Positions 36,778 through 44,490 of a stretch of 64,000 bases of DNA are shown here, one piece after another. Position numbers and translations under genes: made by a program. Within the stretch, counting starts at the first letter, position 1. Each line of letters starts with the position of its first letter. The stretch covers positions 1,240,001-1,304,000 of the forward strand of contig NZ_QFFJ01000002.1 in the NCBI RefSeq assembly GCF_003308995.1. Direction: 5' to 3'. Source of the DNA: Chitinophaga flava (GTDB taxonomy: Bacteria > Bacteroidota > Bacteroidia > Chitinophagales > Chitinophagaceae). Below the pieces are notes generated by a model. The model searched no databases. It was not told the DNA's origin and saw only the letters and a program-made list of their open reading frames with translations.

Positions 36778-38838
36778 ATGAGAGCATTACCTACTGCTTG
36801 TCTCTTTTCAGTTTTAATCGGTTCGGTTTTAAATGGATACACACAGGACACTTCGCCACAAGGGAAGAAAACGGTGCCTGGAGACAGCCTCTGGAATATA
36901 TCCCTGCAGGATGTAACGGTTACTTCCAATGGTTTAAACAATAAGATTAAAAATCTGGCGAGTACAGTCAATATCGTTAACAACCGGCAGATCAAGGAAC
37001 TGGGTATCCAGTCAGTAGGCGACGCCATCCGCCTGATCCCCGGTGCCAATTATCAGGATGAAGATGGTCGTGGGTTAAAGCCGGGAATAGGATTGCGTGG
37101 TCTTGACCCCGGAAGAAACGGGTATGTGGTGGTACTGGTAGATGGAAAAATTCCATTAGGACAAAGCTATGGCCAGCTGGGAGCCTATTATATGTTGCCC
37201 ATTGCTTCACTGGAACGGATTGAAGTGATCAAAGGTGCTTCGCCGGTATTGTATGGTGCTGGTTCCATCGGTGGTGTCATCAACCTGATTACAAAAAAAG
37301 GGCAGGGGAAACCCAATGCAGAAGCCAGTATTGAAGCGGGCAGCTATAACTATTTAAATGCGAATGCATCTGCATATGGGGATAATGGTAAGTTTAACTA
37401 TTATGTCAACTACAACCGCCGGCAGGGTAATGGCTTCCGTACCAGTAGGGCTGCTTTTAATACCAATGATGTTACCTTTCGGGTAGGTGCCAAACTGGAT
37501 TCTACCAACGAGCTGGCCGTTTCCGGAAATGTTTATACAGAAGATGCTGAAACACCGGGAGGCCTTTCCGAACAGCAGTATAAAGACAACTACAGGCAAA
37601 GTGTCAACCCATTCGATCACTTCTACGCGCAGCGTTATTCCACGGCTATCACCTATAAGAAAACCCTGGATGCTACCAACACACTCTCCCTGTCTGTTTT
37701 TGCCAATTATTTTAAACGTAACTGGTGGTATGATACCAAACGGGATAAAAAATCCATCCTGGGAGATCTGAGGGATATCTTCACCGGTGGTGCTGTATTG
37801 GAGTATAACCGTACCAATAAGTTGTTTGGATTGGATAATTCATTGATCGTGGGGCTGAAGTACCTCGGAGACCAGACCAATAGCATAAAGGTGATGGGTG
37901 ATGATCCTCTGCAACATACGGGCAAAACTACTTTCTCTACCACCATTCCTACCAATGTAATGGAAGGGTATATACAGAACGAGATACATTTCTCTGATAA
38001 GTTTAGCTTCACCCCGGGTTTACGGTATACCGCTATCAACTACGGGCAGAGCGATTATATGACCGGTCAGAAGCTGTCTACTGAGACCAGTGTTTTCATA
38101 TATTCCTTCGGGTTATTGTACAAACCGGTAGAAAGATTCAGGGTTTATTCCACTGTTTCCAAAGGGTACAATCCTCCGGTTTTGAATGCCGCTTTAGATC
38201 CGGGCACTGTTAAAGATGGCCGCAGCCTGGGAGCTGAAACATCCAACAACTATGAAGTGGGTATCCGTACTACGCCGGTAAACTGGCTGGACCTGAGCCT
38301 GAGTGGGTATATACTGGACTTTAACCATAAACTGACGGAAGAAGGCGGCGTTTTCTCTAATGCCGGTAAAGCTATGCACAAGGGTATTGAGTTTGAACTG
38401 AATATACAGCCTTTTAAAGGTATGCGCTTATATACTACCGGTGCTTTGCAGCGAGCTACTTTCGAAGAGGGAGCCAATAAGGGAAACCTGTTGCCCTATG
38501 CGCCACAGCAATTGCTGACGATAGGAGCCAAATACCAGACGCGTGCCGGTGCAGGTGAGTTGATTGTGAATGCCTGGAATACCTTTACCGGAAAACAGTA
38601 TAATGATGCGCTGAATACAGAGGAGCCATCTGCAGATGGAGGCAACGGCGCCATTCCTTCCTATAATTTGCTGAACCTCTCTCTGAATTATAACTGGCAT
38701 AACTGGGGTGTAAGCCTGACTGCCAACAATCTGCTGAATGAGCGGTATTTTACCCACCGTTATGATTTCTGGGGTGGTCTTTTCCCAGGAGCGCCAACTA
38801 CGGTGAATGTGGGTCTGTCATACCGTATTCACCGGTAA
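36778..38838 (+). CDS. TonB-dependent outer-membrane receptor (siderophore type)
   Basis: A 686-residue protein with a signal peptide (LFSVLIGSVLNGYTQ). A plug domain occupies about residues 50-180: VTVTSNGL, GDAIRLIPGANY, GLRGLDPGRNGYVVVLVDG, LERIEVIKGASPVLYGAGSIGGVINL. The 22-stranded barrel follows, with the conserved C-terminal PTTVNVGLSYRIHR. There is no carboxypeptidase-like N-terminal extension, so it is of the iron/vitamin type rather than the SusC type. It would import a ferric siderophore or similar ligand with TonB energy. A good -7 element (TATCTTTG at 36740-36747) lies 31 bp upstream of the ATG, but no TTTG is found at the right distance. No siderophore genes are adjacent. Confidence 0.88.
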   Translation: MRALPTACLFSVLIGSVLNGYTQDTSPQGKKTVPGDSLWNISLQDVTVTSNGLNNKIKNLASTVNIVNNRQIKELGIQSVGDAIRLIPGANYQDEDGRGLKPGIGLRGLDPGRNGYVVVLVDGKIPLGQSYGQLGAYYMLPIASLERIEVIKGASPVLYGAGSIGGVINLITKKGQGKPNAEASIEAGSYNYLNANASAYGDNGKFNYYVNYNRRQGNGFRTSRAAFNTNDVTFRVGAKLDSTNELAVSGNVYTEDAETPGGLSEQQYKDNYRQSVNPFDHFYAQRYSTAITYKKTLDATNTLSLSVFANYFKRNWWYDTKRDKKSILGDLRDIFTGGAVLEYNRTNKLFGLDNSLIVGLKYLGDQTNSIKVMGDDPLQHTGKTTFSTTIPTNVMEGYIQNEIHFSDKFSFTPGLRYTAINYGQSDYMTGQKLSTETSVFIYSFGLLYKPVERFRVYSTVSKGYNPPVLNAALDPGTVKDGRSLGAETSNNYEVGIRTTPVNWLDLSLSGYILDFNHKLTEEGGVFSNAGKAMHKGIEFELNIQPFKGMRLYTTGALQRATFEEGANKGNLLPYAPQQLLTIGAKYQTRAGAGELIVNAWNTFTGKQYNDALNTEEPSADGGNGAIPSYNLLNLSLNYNWHNWGVSLTANNLLNERYFTHRYDFWGGLFPGAPTTVNVGLSYRIHR

Positions 38839-38857
38839 ATGGTATCATCCACTGATA

Positions 38858-38903
38858 CATCAACATTTTTCCGGGAGATGATTTTTCCGGAGAAATGTTG
38901 ATG
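38858..38903. terminator. Hairpin between convergent genes, probable bidirectional terminator
   Basis: CATCAACATTTTTCCGG and CCGGAGAAATGTTGATG pair with one 2-base internal mismatch around an AT-rich loop. It lies between the TonB receptor stop (38838) and the AraC gene stop (38908). Confidence 0.6.
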
Positions 38904-38907
38904 TTGC

Positions 38908-39807
38908 TTAATTGAACATCCTGTATTCGTTGGGTGTATGCCCTACCCGTTGTTTGAATAAACGGCTGAAATGCTGAGGATATTTAAATCCCAGCTCATA
39001 GGCAATTTCACTGACTGATTTGTTGATATCGAAGATCCTTTCCTTGGCCACATCTATCAGTTTGGCCTGTATATATTCCTGCGCAGATTTACCGGTTTCT
39101 TTTTTAATTAAATCGCCAAAGTAATTGGAAGACAGATTCAACTGACCTGCACAATATCCTACAGATGGCAAACCCAGTGTCTGTGGTTTGTCTGAAAGAA
39201 AATATTCGTTGAGCAGATGTTCAAACTGTGCTAAAATGCCTTTGTGTTCATTATCACGGGTGAGGAACTGCCGGTCATAAAAACGCTGGCAATAATTAAG
39301 GAAGAGCTCAATATTAGTAACGATCAGTGTTTTACTGTGTTTGTCGATAGCATGCCTGAGTTCAAAATCAATTTTGGAAAAGCAGTCCAGCACAGTTTGT
39401 CGTTCCCGCTCTGACAGGTGCAGCGCCTCATGCACATCATAGGAAAAAAACGTATAGTCGTTCATGTGACGACCTAGTGAAGTGCCCTTTAGCAGGTCGG
39501 GATGGAAGACCAGTGCATGACCCTGAGGCTGATAATACGGACCGTGATTACATTCAATCTTGATCACCTGCCCGGGAGCCAGAAACACCAGGGTTCCTTC
39601 CTGGTAATCATAGAAATGACGACCGTACCGGATATCACCGCATCTTACATCTTTGAGAAAGACGGTATAAAACCCCAGATTAATATGGGCAGGAGGCCGG
39701 AGGCCTGCATTCGAAAAATCCACCACACTTACCAGCGGGTGCAGGGTTTCATGATTGTTGTAGTCGTTGTACTGACTGACGTGATCAAATCTCACTATTT
39801 TATCCAT
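38908..39807 (-). CDS. AraC-family transcriptional regulator
   Basis: A 299-residue cytoplasmic protein. The N-terminal half is a cupin-like sensor region (GTLVFLAPGQVIKIEC, GHALVFHPDLL). The C-terminal ~100 residues are the AraC double helix-turn-helix: GYCAGQLNLSSNYFGDLIKK is the first HTH and SVSEIAYELGFKYPQHFSRL the second, ending with the family signature FKQRVGHTPNEYR. It is divergent from the cupin-CMD/alcohol dehydrogenase genes with about 345 bp between, so it most likely controls them. The effector is unknown. Confidence 0.9.
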   Translation of the reverse strand: MDKIVRFDHVSQYNDYNNHETLHPLVSVVDFSNAGLRPPAHINLGFYTVFLKDVRCGDIRYGRHFYDYQEGTLVFLAPGQVIKIECNHGPYYQPQGHALVFHPDLLKGTSLGRHMNDYTFFSYDVHEALHLSERERQTVLDCFSKIDFELRHAIDKHSKTLIVTNIELFLNYCQRFYDRQFLTRDNEHKGILAQFEHLLNEYFLSDKPQTLGLPSVGYCAGQLNLSSNYFGDLIKKETGKSAQEYIQAKLIDVAKERIFDINKSVSEIAYELGFKYPQHFSRLFKQRVGHTPNEYRMFN

Positions 39808-39817
39808 AAGCCACTGT

Positions 39818-40152
39818 TTGAATCTGCTTCAAAGATACTGCTTCCGCGGCGGTTTAGATGGTCCGTATCCACGGACCAGTGATTTTGGTAGGGAATACAG
39901 TAATCCGGATAATAACGCATTAAAAAACAGCCAGGATCTTTGCACAGTCATCGGCAGTTCGGGCCTGCCGGGGAACAAAGCATTAAAACAAATTGTTAAT
40001 TATTTCAACGAAGAACAGGCAGGAGGGCCTGGTACCTTAATACAACAAGGGATATCAGTATCCAAAAAAGGAAAACAGGTGAAGGGCAGCCGGCCTGAAC
40101 AAATCAATATCGCAGTAGAAGGCTCTTTAAAACGGCTGAAGACGGATAATTG
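39818..40152 (+). pseudogene. Aldo/keto reductase remnant in the AraC-cupin intergenic region
   Basis: An open frame of 111 codons runs into the next gene. Only its end is recognisable: codons 83-110 (40064-40147) read GKQVKGSRPEQINIAVEGSL then KRLKTD. This is the conserved internal stretch of aldo/keto reductases, where SRPExI...EASLKRLKTDYIDLYYQH precedes the barrel strand with the NADPH-dependent active site. Here the sequence stops right after KTD-N, and nothing upstream resembles the catalytic Asp/Tyr/Lys/His parts of the family. The rest of the frame is unrecognised. I read this as a decayed fragment left after a deletion; the neighbouring redox genes fit a former operon member. Bases 39808-40063 otherwise hold the promoter region for both divergent genes. 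Confidence 0.55.
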
Positions 40153-41364
40153 ATGCACAACAAACCAAGCAAAATGGGAACAACGGAAAACGGAAACATG
40201 CTTTTCCCCCAGGGGGAAAAAGCGCCGGCTGACTACTTCACTGGTACAGCCTGGGTGAAAATCCTGGTACCACAGGATGAAACAGGTACCTATTCCATTG
40301 GTGACGTGGTATTTGAACCAGGCAGCAGAAACAACTGGCATACACATCCGGCAGGACAAATCCTGCTGGTAACAGCAGGAAAAGGCTATTATCAGGAAAA
40401 AGGCAAACCAGCCAGATTACTGACCAAAGGTGATGTGGTGGTGATACCTTCCGGTGTAGTACACTGGCATGGCGCCACACGCGACAGCCGTTTCATACAT
40501 ATAGCGATTACCAACAACACTAAAGATGGGGCCGTGAAATGGCTGGAGCGTGTAACGGATGAAGAATATGATCGGGTACACCAAACCGGGGATGATGATC
40601 CGCCTCCGGCTGTGAAACTAACGGAAACGGCTATACATAATCATAAAATGTTATTCCCGCACGATGTGTCGAAGTTAAAGGAAACAGATCCCGAGCTGAT
40701 TGAAGTGTTTAACAATTTTGCTTATGATGAAGTCGTGAGTTATGGTGGCCTCGACACCAGAACCAGGATGGTGGCGATTGTAGCGTCTACCATTGCCTGT
40801 CAGGCCCTCAGCGAATTTACCTTCATGGCCAACGGCGCCCTGAATGCCGGTGTTACACCCGTGGAACTGAAAGAGATCGTTTATCAGGCTGTCCCTTATG
40901 TGGGCATTGCCAAAGTATTGGATTTTATTCATGCTACCAACGAGATCCTGCAAAGAAGAGGGGTAACATTGCCATTGGAGAAACAAACGACTACCAGCAG
41001 GGAAAACCGCCAGGAGAAAGGATTGGCAGTACAGCGTTCTATCTTCGGCGACCGCATTGATAAAATGTATCAGGAAGCGCCAACAGACCAGCTGCATATT
41101 CAGCAATATCTTTCTGCCAATTGTTTTGGTGATTATATTACCCGTAAAGGATTGGATTTAAAAACAAGAGAACTGATCACCTATGCGATGCTCATTTCGT
41201 TGGGCGGAGTGGAAGCGCAGGTAAAAGGGCATGTCCGCGGTAATGTAAATGTAGGTAATGATAAGGCCACCCTGCTGAGTGTTACTACGCAACTACTGCC
41301 TTATATCGGTTATCCGAGGACGCTCAATGCCCTCCAGTGTTTAAATGAAGTAATACCGGATTAA
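40153..41364 (+). CDS. Cupin + carboxymuconolactone decarboxylase (CMD) fusion protein
   Basis: The ATG at 40153 is preferred over the TTG at 40150; it overlaps the stop of the remnant frame by one base (TGATG). The protein has about 403 residues. Residues about 40-125 are a cupin with metal-ligand motifs NNWHTHPAGQILLV and VIPSGVVHWHGA. Two CMD/AhpD-like helical domains follow (about 165-265 with DTRTRMVAIVASTIACQAL, and about 290-400 with GLDLKTRELITYAMLISLGG). Such fusions are common next to alcohol dehydrogenases and aldo/keto reductases in Bacteroidota and are thought to act on reactive carbonyl or quinone compounds. AhpD-type CxxC is not seen, so peroxidase reductase activity is unlikely. 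It is followed after 11 bp by the dehydrogenase. Confidence 0.85.
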   Translation: MHNKPSKMGTTENGNMLFPQGEKAPADYFTGTAWVKILVPQDETGTYSIGDVVFEPGSRNNWHTHPAGQILLVTAGKGYYQEKGKPARLLTKGDVVVIPSGVVHWHGATRDSRFIHIAITNNTKDGAVKWLERVTDEEYDRVHQTGDDDPPPAVKLTETAIHNHKMLFPHDVSKLKETDPELIEVFNNFAYDEVVSYGGLDTRTRMVAIVASTIACQALSEFTFMANGALNAGVTPVELKEIVYQAVPYVGIAKVLDFIHATNEILQRRGVTLPLEKQTTTSRENRQEKGLAVQRSIFGDRIDKMYQEAPTDQLHIQQYLSANCFGDYITRKGLDLKTRELITYAMLISLGGVEAQVKGHVRGNVNVGNDKATLLSVTTQLLPYIGYPRTLNALQCLNEVIPD

Positions 41365-41375
41365 AATAATAAGCA

Positions 41376-42434
41376 ATGGAAAAATTTAAAGTAAAAGCCT
41401 TTGGCACAGAGGCCGCCGATGCACCATTAAAAGAAATCAGTATCGAACGAAGGGAAGTAACACCGAAAGATGTGGAAATGGATATTTTATTTTGCGGTGT
41501 GTGCCACTCAGACCTGCATACTGCCCGTAATGATTGGGGTGGTACTATTTACCCGACTGTTCCCGGCCATGAAATTGTAGGCAGGGTAACTAAAATCGGT
41601 GATGCAGTTTCCAAAGTTAAAGTGGGAGATCTGGTGGCAGTAGGCTGTCTGGTTGATTCCTGCAGGGAGTGTGAAAACTGCAAACAGGATCTGGAACAGT
41701 ATTGTATTCCTGGTTTTACCCTCACTTACAATGGCCCCGACAAATATCTGGGAACACCAACCTATGGTGGTTATGCTGAAAAGGTGACCGTAGATGAGCA
41801 CTTCGTGTTAAAGGTACCTGAGAACCTGGACCCGGCTGGCACGGCTCCTTTGCTGTGTGCAGGCATCACTACCTGGTCTCCGTTGAAGCATTGGAAGGCG
41901 GGCCCCGGCAGTAATGTGGCGGTTATTGGTTTGGGAGGTCTCGGACATATGGCCATCAAACTGGCCAAAGCGCTGGGTGCACATGTTACGCTCTTCTCCA
42001 GATCTCCGAATAAGGAAAAGGATGCCCTGGAACTGGGAGCAGACCACGTGGTTATTTCTACAGATGATGCACAAATGAAGCAGGTGAAAGGAAAGTTTGA
42101 TTTAATTATTGATACCGTTCCTTATGTACACGATGTCAATCATTATATGTCTACGTTGCGGGTGAGTGGTACACTGGTGCTGGTAGGTTTCTTTGGTAAT
42201 CTGGAAGAGATGATAAACACAGATCCTTTGATCATGGGCAGAAGGGCAATAGCCGGTTCTGTGATAGGGGGCATCGCTGAAACGCAGGAGATGCTTGACT
42301 TCTGTGGCAAACATAATATCACGGCAGATATTGAAATCATTAGGATGCAGGATATTAATGAAGCTTACGAGCGAATGTTAAAAAGTGATGTACATTATCG
42401 GTTTGTGGTCGATATGTCTTCACTGAAAAACTAA
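41376..42434 (+). CDS. Zinc-dependent alcohol dehydrogenase, NAD(P)-dependent (YahK/cinnamyl-alcohol type)
   Basis: A 352-residue medium-chain dehydrogenase. Catalytic zinc ligands are in CGVCHSDLH (Cys) and PGHEIVG (His-Glu). Four structural-zinc cysteines are in CRECENCKQDLEQYC. The nucleotide-binding Rossmann motif is GLGGLGHMAIKLAKALGA, followed by SRSPNKEKDA, whose Arg/Ser after the second strand favours NADPH. This matches the YahK/AdhA aldehyde reductase branch, which reduces a broad range of aldehydes. It is cotranscribed with the cupin-CMD gene (11-bp gap) and followed by a terminator. The AraC regulator upstream is the likely controller. Confidence 0.9.
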   Translation: MEKFKVKAFGTEAADAPLKEISIERREVTPKDVEMDILFCGVCHSDLHTARNDWGGTIYPTVPGHEIVGRVTKIGDAVSKVKVGDLVAVGCLVDSCRECENCKQDLEQYCIPGFTLTYNGPDKYLGTPTYGGYAEKVTVDEHFVLKVPENLDPAGTAPLLCAGITTWSPLKHWKAGPGSNVAVIGLGGLGHMAIKLAKALGAHVTLFSRSPNKEKDALELGADHVVISTDDAQMKQVKGKFDLIIDTVPYVHDVNHYMSTLRVSGTLVLVGFFGNLEEMINTDPLIMGRRAIAGSVIGGIAETQEMLDFCGKHNITADIEIIRMQDINEAYERMLKSDVHYRFVVDMSSLKN

Positions 42435-42439
42435 CAGGG

Positions 42440-42465
42440 AGGTGGCCAATGGCCACCTTTTTTTA
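42440..42465 (+). terminator. Rho-independent terminator after alcohol dehydrogenase
   Basis: AGGTGGCC-AAT-GGCCACCT forms an 8-bp stem with a 3-base loop and is followed by a T7 run, starting 6 bp after the stop. Confidence 0.85.
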
Positions 42466-43076
42466 TGATGATTGACCAACCAGACAAAGATGTACCGCTT
42501 CTGCCAGTTATCAGCAAAAAGACACCAGTTAAACAATTATTCGTTCGATCTCCGATTTTCCTCTTTGAACGCGCAGAGAGATTTCGATTTTTTACTATTT
42601 TAGCGTTGCCTGGAATGGTAATTTAGTGGTGCCAAAGCCATAATTCATGCCGATCACCAGTACCACCCCAAAGTCTTTGTTATTCGGGAATAGCAGCATG
42701 TGGAACAGATTTAGATGGATATATTCGCGTATGCGTGGTTGTAGTGGATAACCTTGCATAAACCCCAAAAAGGAAATCAGATTTTATTAAAAAAACACAA
42801 CCCCAAAATGCCGGAAGCCTTATCGGTTTTCTCCGGTGGGATATGCTTGTTAAAATAACTGTCACAAAACGTCATGGAGCAATTTTTTAGAAGACACTAG
42901 TATGTAAGCCCCTGGCTTATTCCCATAATTAAATCACATCGCGGCAAATGCGGGTGGTGGTGGAGATCGTATGGCCGGTCTTTTCAGAATACCTGTTTTA
43001 AAAAAACGGGGAGGCAGACCATTGCTGCAAACAAACTAACAAATCAACTTCAATCAATACTAAAAACAAATCTAGC
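42466..43076. other. Long intergenic region with shared dyad element and a possible decayed coding remnant
   Basis: No intact gene is seen over about 610 bp. On the minus strand 42783-42595 is open for 62 codons and ends LVIGMNYGFGTTKLPFQ plus a stop, which could be a decayed 3' end of an old gene; no family is recognised. Bases 42902-42916 (ATGTAAGCCCCTGGC) match bases 44232-44246 upstream of the SusC gene except for one base and contain the dyad AAGCC-CCT-GGCTT. The final ~100 bp before 43077 are A-rich leader. Confidence 0.4.
42902..42918. promoter_or_regulatory. Candidate operator: dyad element, copy 1
   Basis: ATGTAAGCCCCTGGCTT holds the inverted repeat AAGCC-CCT-GGCTT. The same 15-base core, with one mismatch, occurs at 44232-44246. 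In both places TTAT and a few bases later TAATT follow. It lies 175 bp before the collagen-like lipoprotein start. A shared regulator is inferred. Confidence 0.4.
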
Positions 43077-44018
43077 ATGAAACAGTTATCACGTGTAACC
43101 ATGTTTTTTTTAGCGCTGCTGCTGATATGGGCAGGCTGTAAAAAAGGAGATCAGGGACCATCTGGTGCGCAAGGTGTGCAAGGCGCTCAGGGAATACAGG
43201 GGCCTGCAGGGAGTAAGATTTACAGCGGCAACGGTGCGCCGGCAGCCAACATTGGTGCAAATGGTGATTTTTATCTGGACCTTTCCAGCTCAAAATTTTA
43301 TGGCCCCAAAACCGAAGGCTGGGGTACGCCTATCAACCTGATGGGAGCAACAGGTGCTACGGGAACAACTGGAGCCACCGGAGCCACTGGAGCCACTGGA
43401 GCCACTGGTGCTACGGGTGCAGCCGGCAGTCAGATTCTCAGTGGAACGGGCGCTCCTGCTGCTTCATTGGGCAATAACGGAGATTATTACCTGGATAAAT
43501 CTTCCTACAACCTGTATGGTCCTAAAACAGGCGGTGCATGGGGTGCGGCCTTGTCATTGCAAGGGCCCGCCGGCCCTCAGGGTCCTGCTGGTCCGCAAGG
43601 CCCTGCTGGTACAGCTAATGTGATCTATTCCACCTGGGTATATGCTACCTATTTCCGTGATACTATCATAGATGGTTCCAGCGTGAATGCGGCCAACGTA
43701 CTGGCACCAAGCCTTTCCAACGCTATTCTCAGTTCAGGCACCGTGCTCGTTTATTTGAACTTTGGCGGAGGGTGTTTTACGCTGCCCTATACCAGTTATG
43801 CTGGTGGTAAACCCAATACCATTGCTTATATTCCGCAGTTGGGTAAAATACTCCTTACCCGTTTTACACACGACAACAGCAATTCCGTTAATTTAAGTAC
43901 GTTCTTGCAGTACCGTTATATCCTTATCCCTGGTGGTGTGGCCGCTACCAGAGCCACACCACATCCTGATTACAATGATTATACTGCGGTATGCAGATAT
44001 TATGGCATTCCTGAGTAA
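43077..44018 (+). CDS. Collagen-like repeat lipoprotein
   Basis: A 313-residue protein with lipoprotein signal and lipobox LIWAGCKK. Three collagen-like Gly-X-Y blocks are visible: GDQGPSGAQGVQGAQGIQGP (about 24-46), a GAT-rich run (about 89-118) and GPAGPQGPAGPQGPAG (about 163-180). Between them a spacer module of about 40 residues occurs twice (GNGAPAANIGANGDFYLD... and GTGAPAASLGNNGDYYLD..., each ending YGPKT). A C-terminal domain of about 130 residues is beta-rich. The Gly-X-Y blocks probably trimerise into a stalk that displays the C-terminal domain on the cell surface. Such proteins are common in Bacteroidota. It precedes the SusC/SusD genes and shares an upstream element with them. Confidence 0.8.
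   Translation: MKQLSRVTMFFLALLLIWAGCKKGDQGPSGAQGVQGAQGIQGPAGSKIYSGNGAPAANIGANGDFYLDLSSSKFYGPKTEGWGTPINLMGATGATGTTGATGATGATGATGATGAAGSQILSGTGAPAASLGNNGDYYLDKSSYNLYGPKTGGAWGAALSLQGPAGPQGPAGPQGPAGTANVIYSTWVYATYFRDTIIDGSSVNAANVLAPSLSNAILSSGTVLVYLNFGGGCFTLPYTSYAGGKPNTIAYIPQLGKILLTRFTHDNSNSVNLSTFLQYRYILIPGGVAATRATPHPDYNDYTAVCRYYGIPE
43342..43425 (+). repeat. Tandem 9-bp repeats encoding Gly-Ala-Thr
   Basis: GGAGCCACT/GGTGCTACG-type 9-mers follow one another within the collagen-like gene; several adjacent copies are identical (43373-43407). Gain or loss of copies would keep the frame and change stalk length. Confidence 0.7.
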
Positions 44019-44040
44019 CCGACACCACTATCATTTCCAG

Positions 44041-44076
44041 AAAAAATGGCTGTCTTCCCCGGCAGCCATTTTTTTT
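44041..44076 (+). terminator. Rho-independent terminator after collagen-like gene
   Basis: AAAAAATGGCTG pairs with CAGCCATTTTTT (12 bp) around a 10-base loop and is followed by further T residues, 22 bp after the stop. Confidence 0.8.
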
Positions 44077-44490
44077 GTGTTAATATTTCTGATCATTTTT
44101 TGTAAAGAAGCTAGAATACTTAGTAGTTGTAAATAACCCTATAATCATTTGCTGTACTGTGTTTTATAGTATTCATAAATTCAACTGCGGTATAGCACGG
44201 GTTAATTTTAGCAAAGAAGTGGTTAATTATAATGTAAGCCGCTGGCATTATGTAACCTAATTTTAAGGCATAATCAGGTAATATCCCCTAAGTTGAACAG
44301 GTTGCTGTAATGCCTGCAGGGAGCGCGGTATGAGATGTGTCAACCAATGCCAGACGTTTCAGTTTTTTTATGAAAGAACTGTAGAGGAATTCTGTATTTA
44401 ATATTCGAAAAGTCGGAAATGCTTGCAAGCAATCGCCAACATACCGCCGGGTAATACGCCCGGATAATCACTTTTATCAATATTACACTT
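44077..44490 (+). promoter_or_regulatory. Upstream region of the SusC/SusD genes with dyad element copy 2
   Basis: About 410 bp without an intact gene, AT-rich. Bases 44232-44246 (ATGTAAGCCGCTGGC) repeat the element found at 42902 and keep the GCC-GCT-GGC dyad; they are 259 bp before the SusC start. No confident TTTG/TAnnTTTG pair could be assigned. Confidence 0.4.

Noticed and set aside
42595..42783. Minus-strand 62-codon open frame ending in a barrel-like or enzyme-like tail
   Set aside because: No start codon context, no recognisable family, and the length is not unusual by chance. Mentioned only as a possible remnant.
43342..43425. Short tandem repeats as a CRISPR array
   Set aside because: The repeats are 9-mers without unique spacers and lie in a coding collagen-like stretch.
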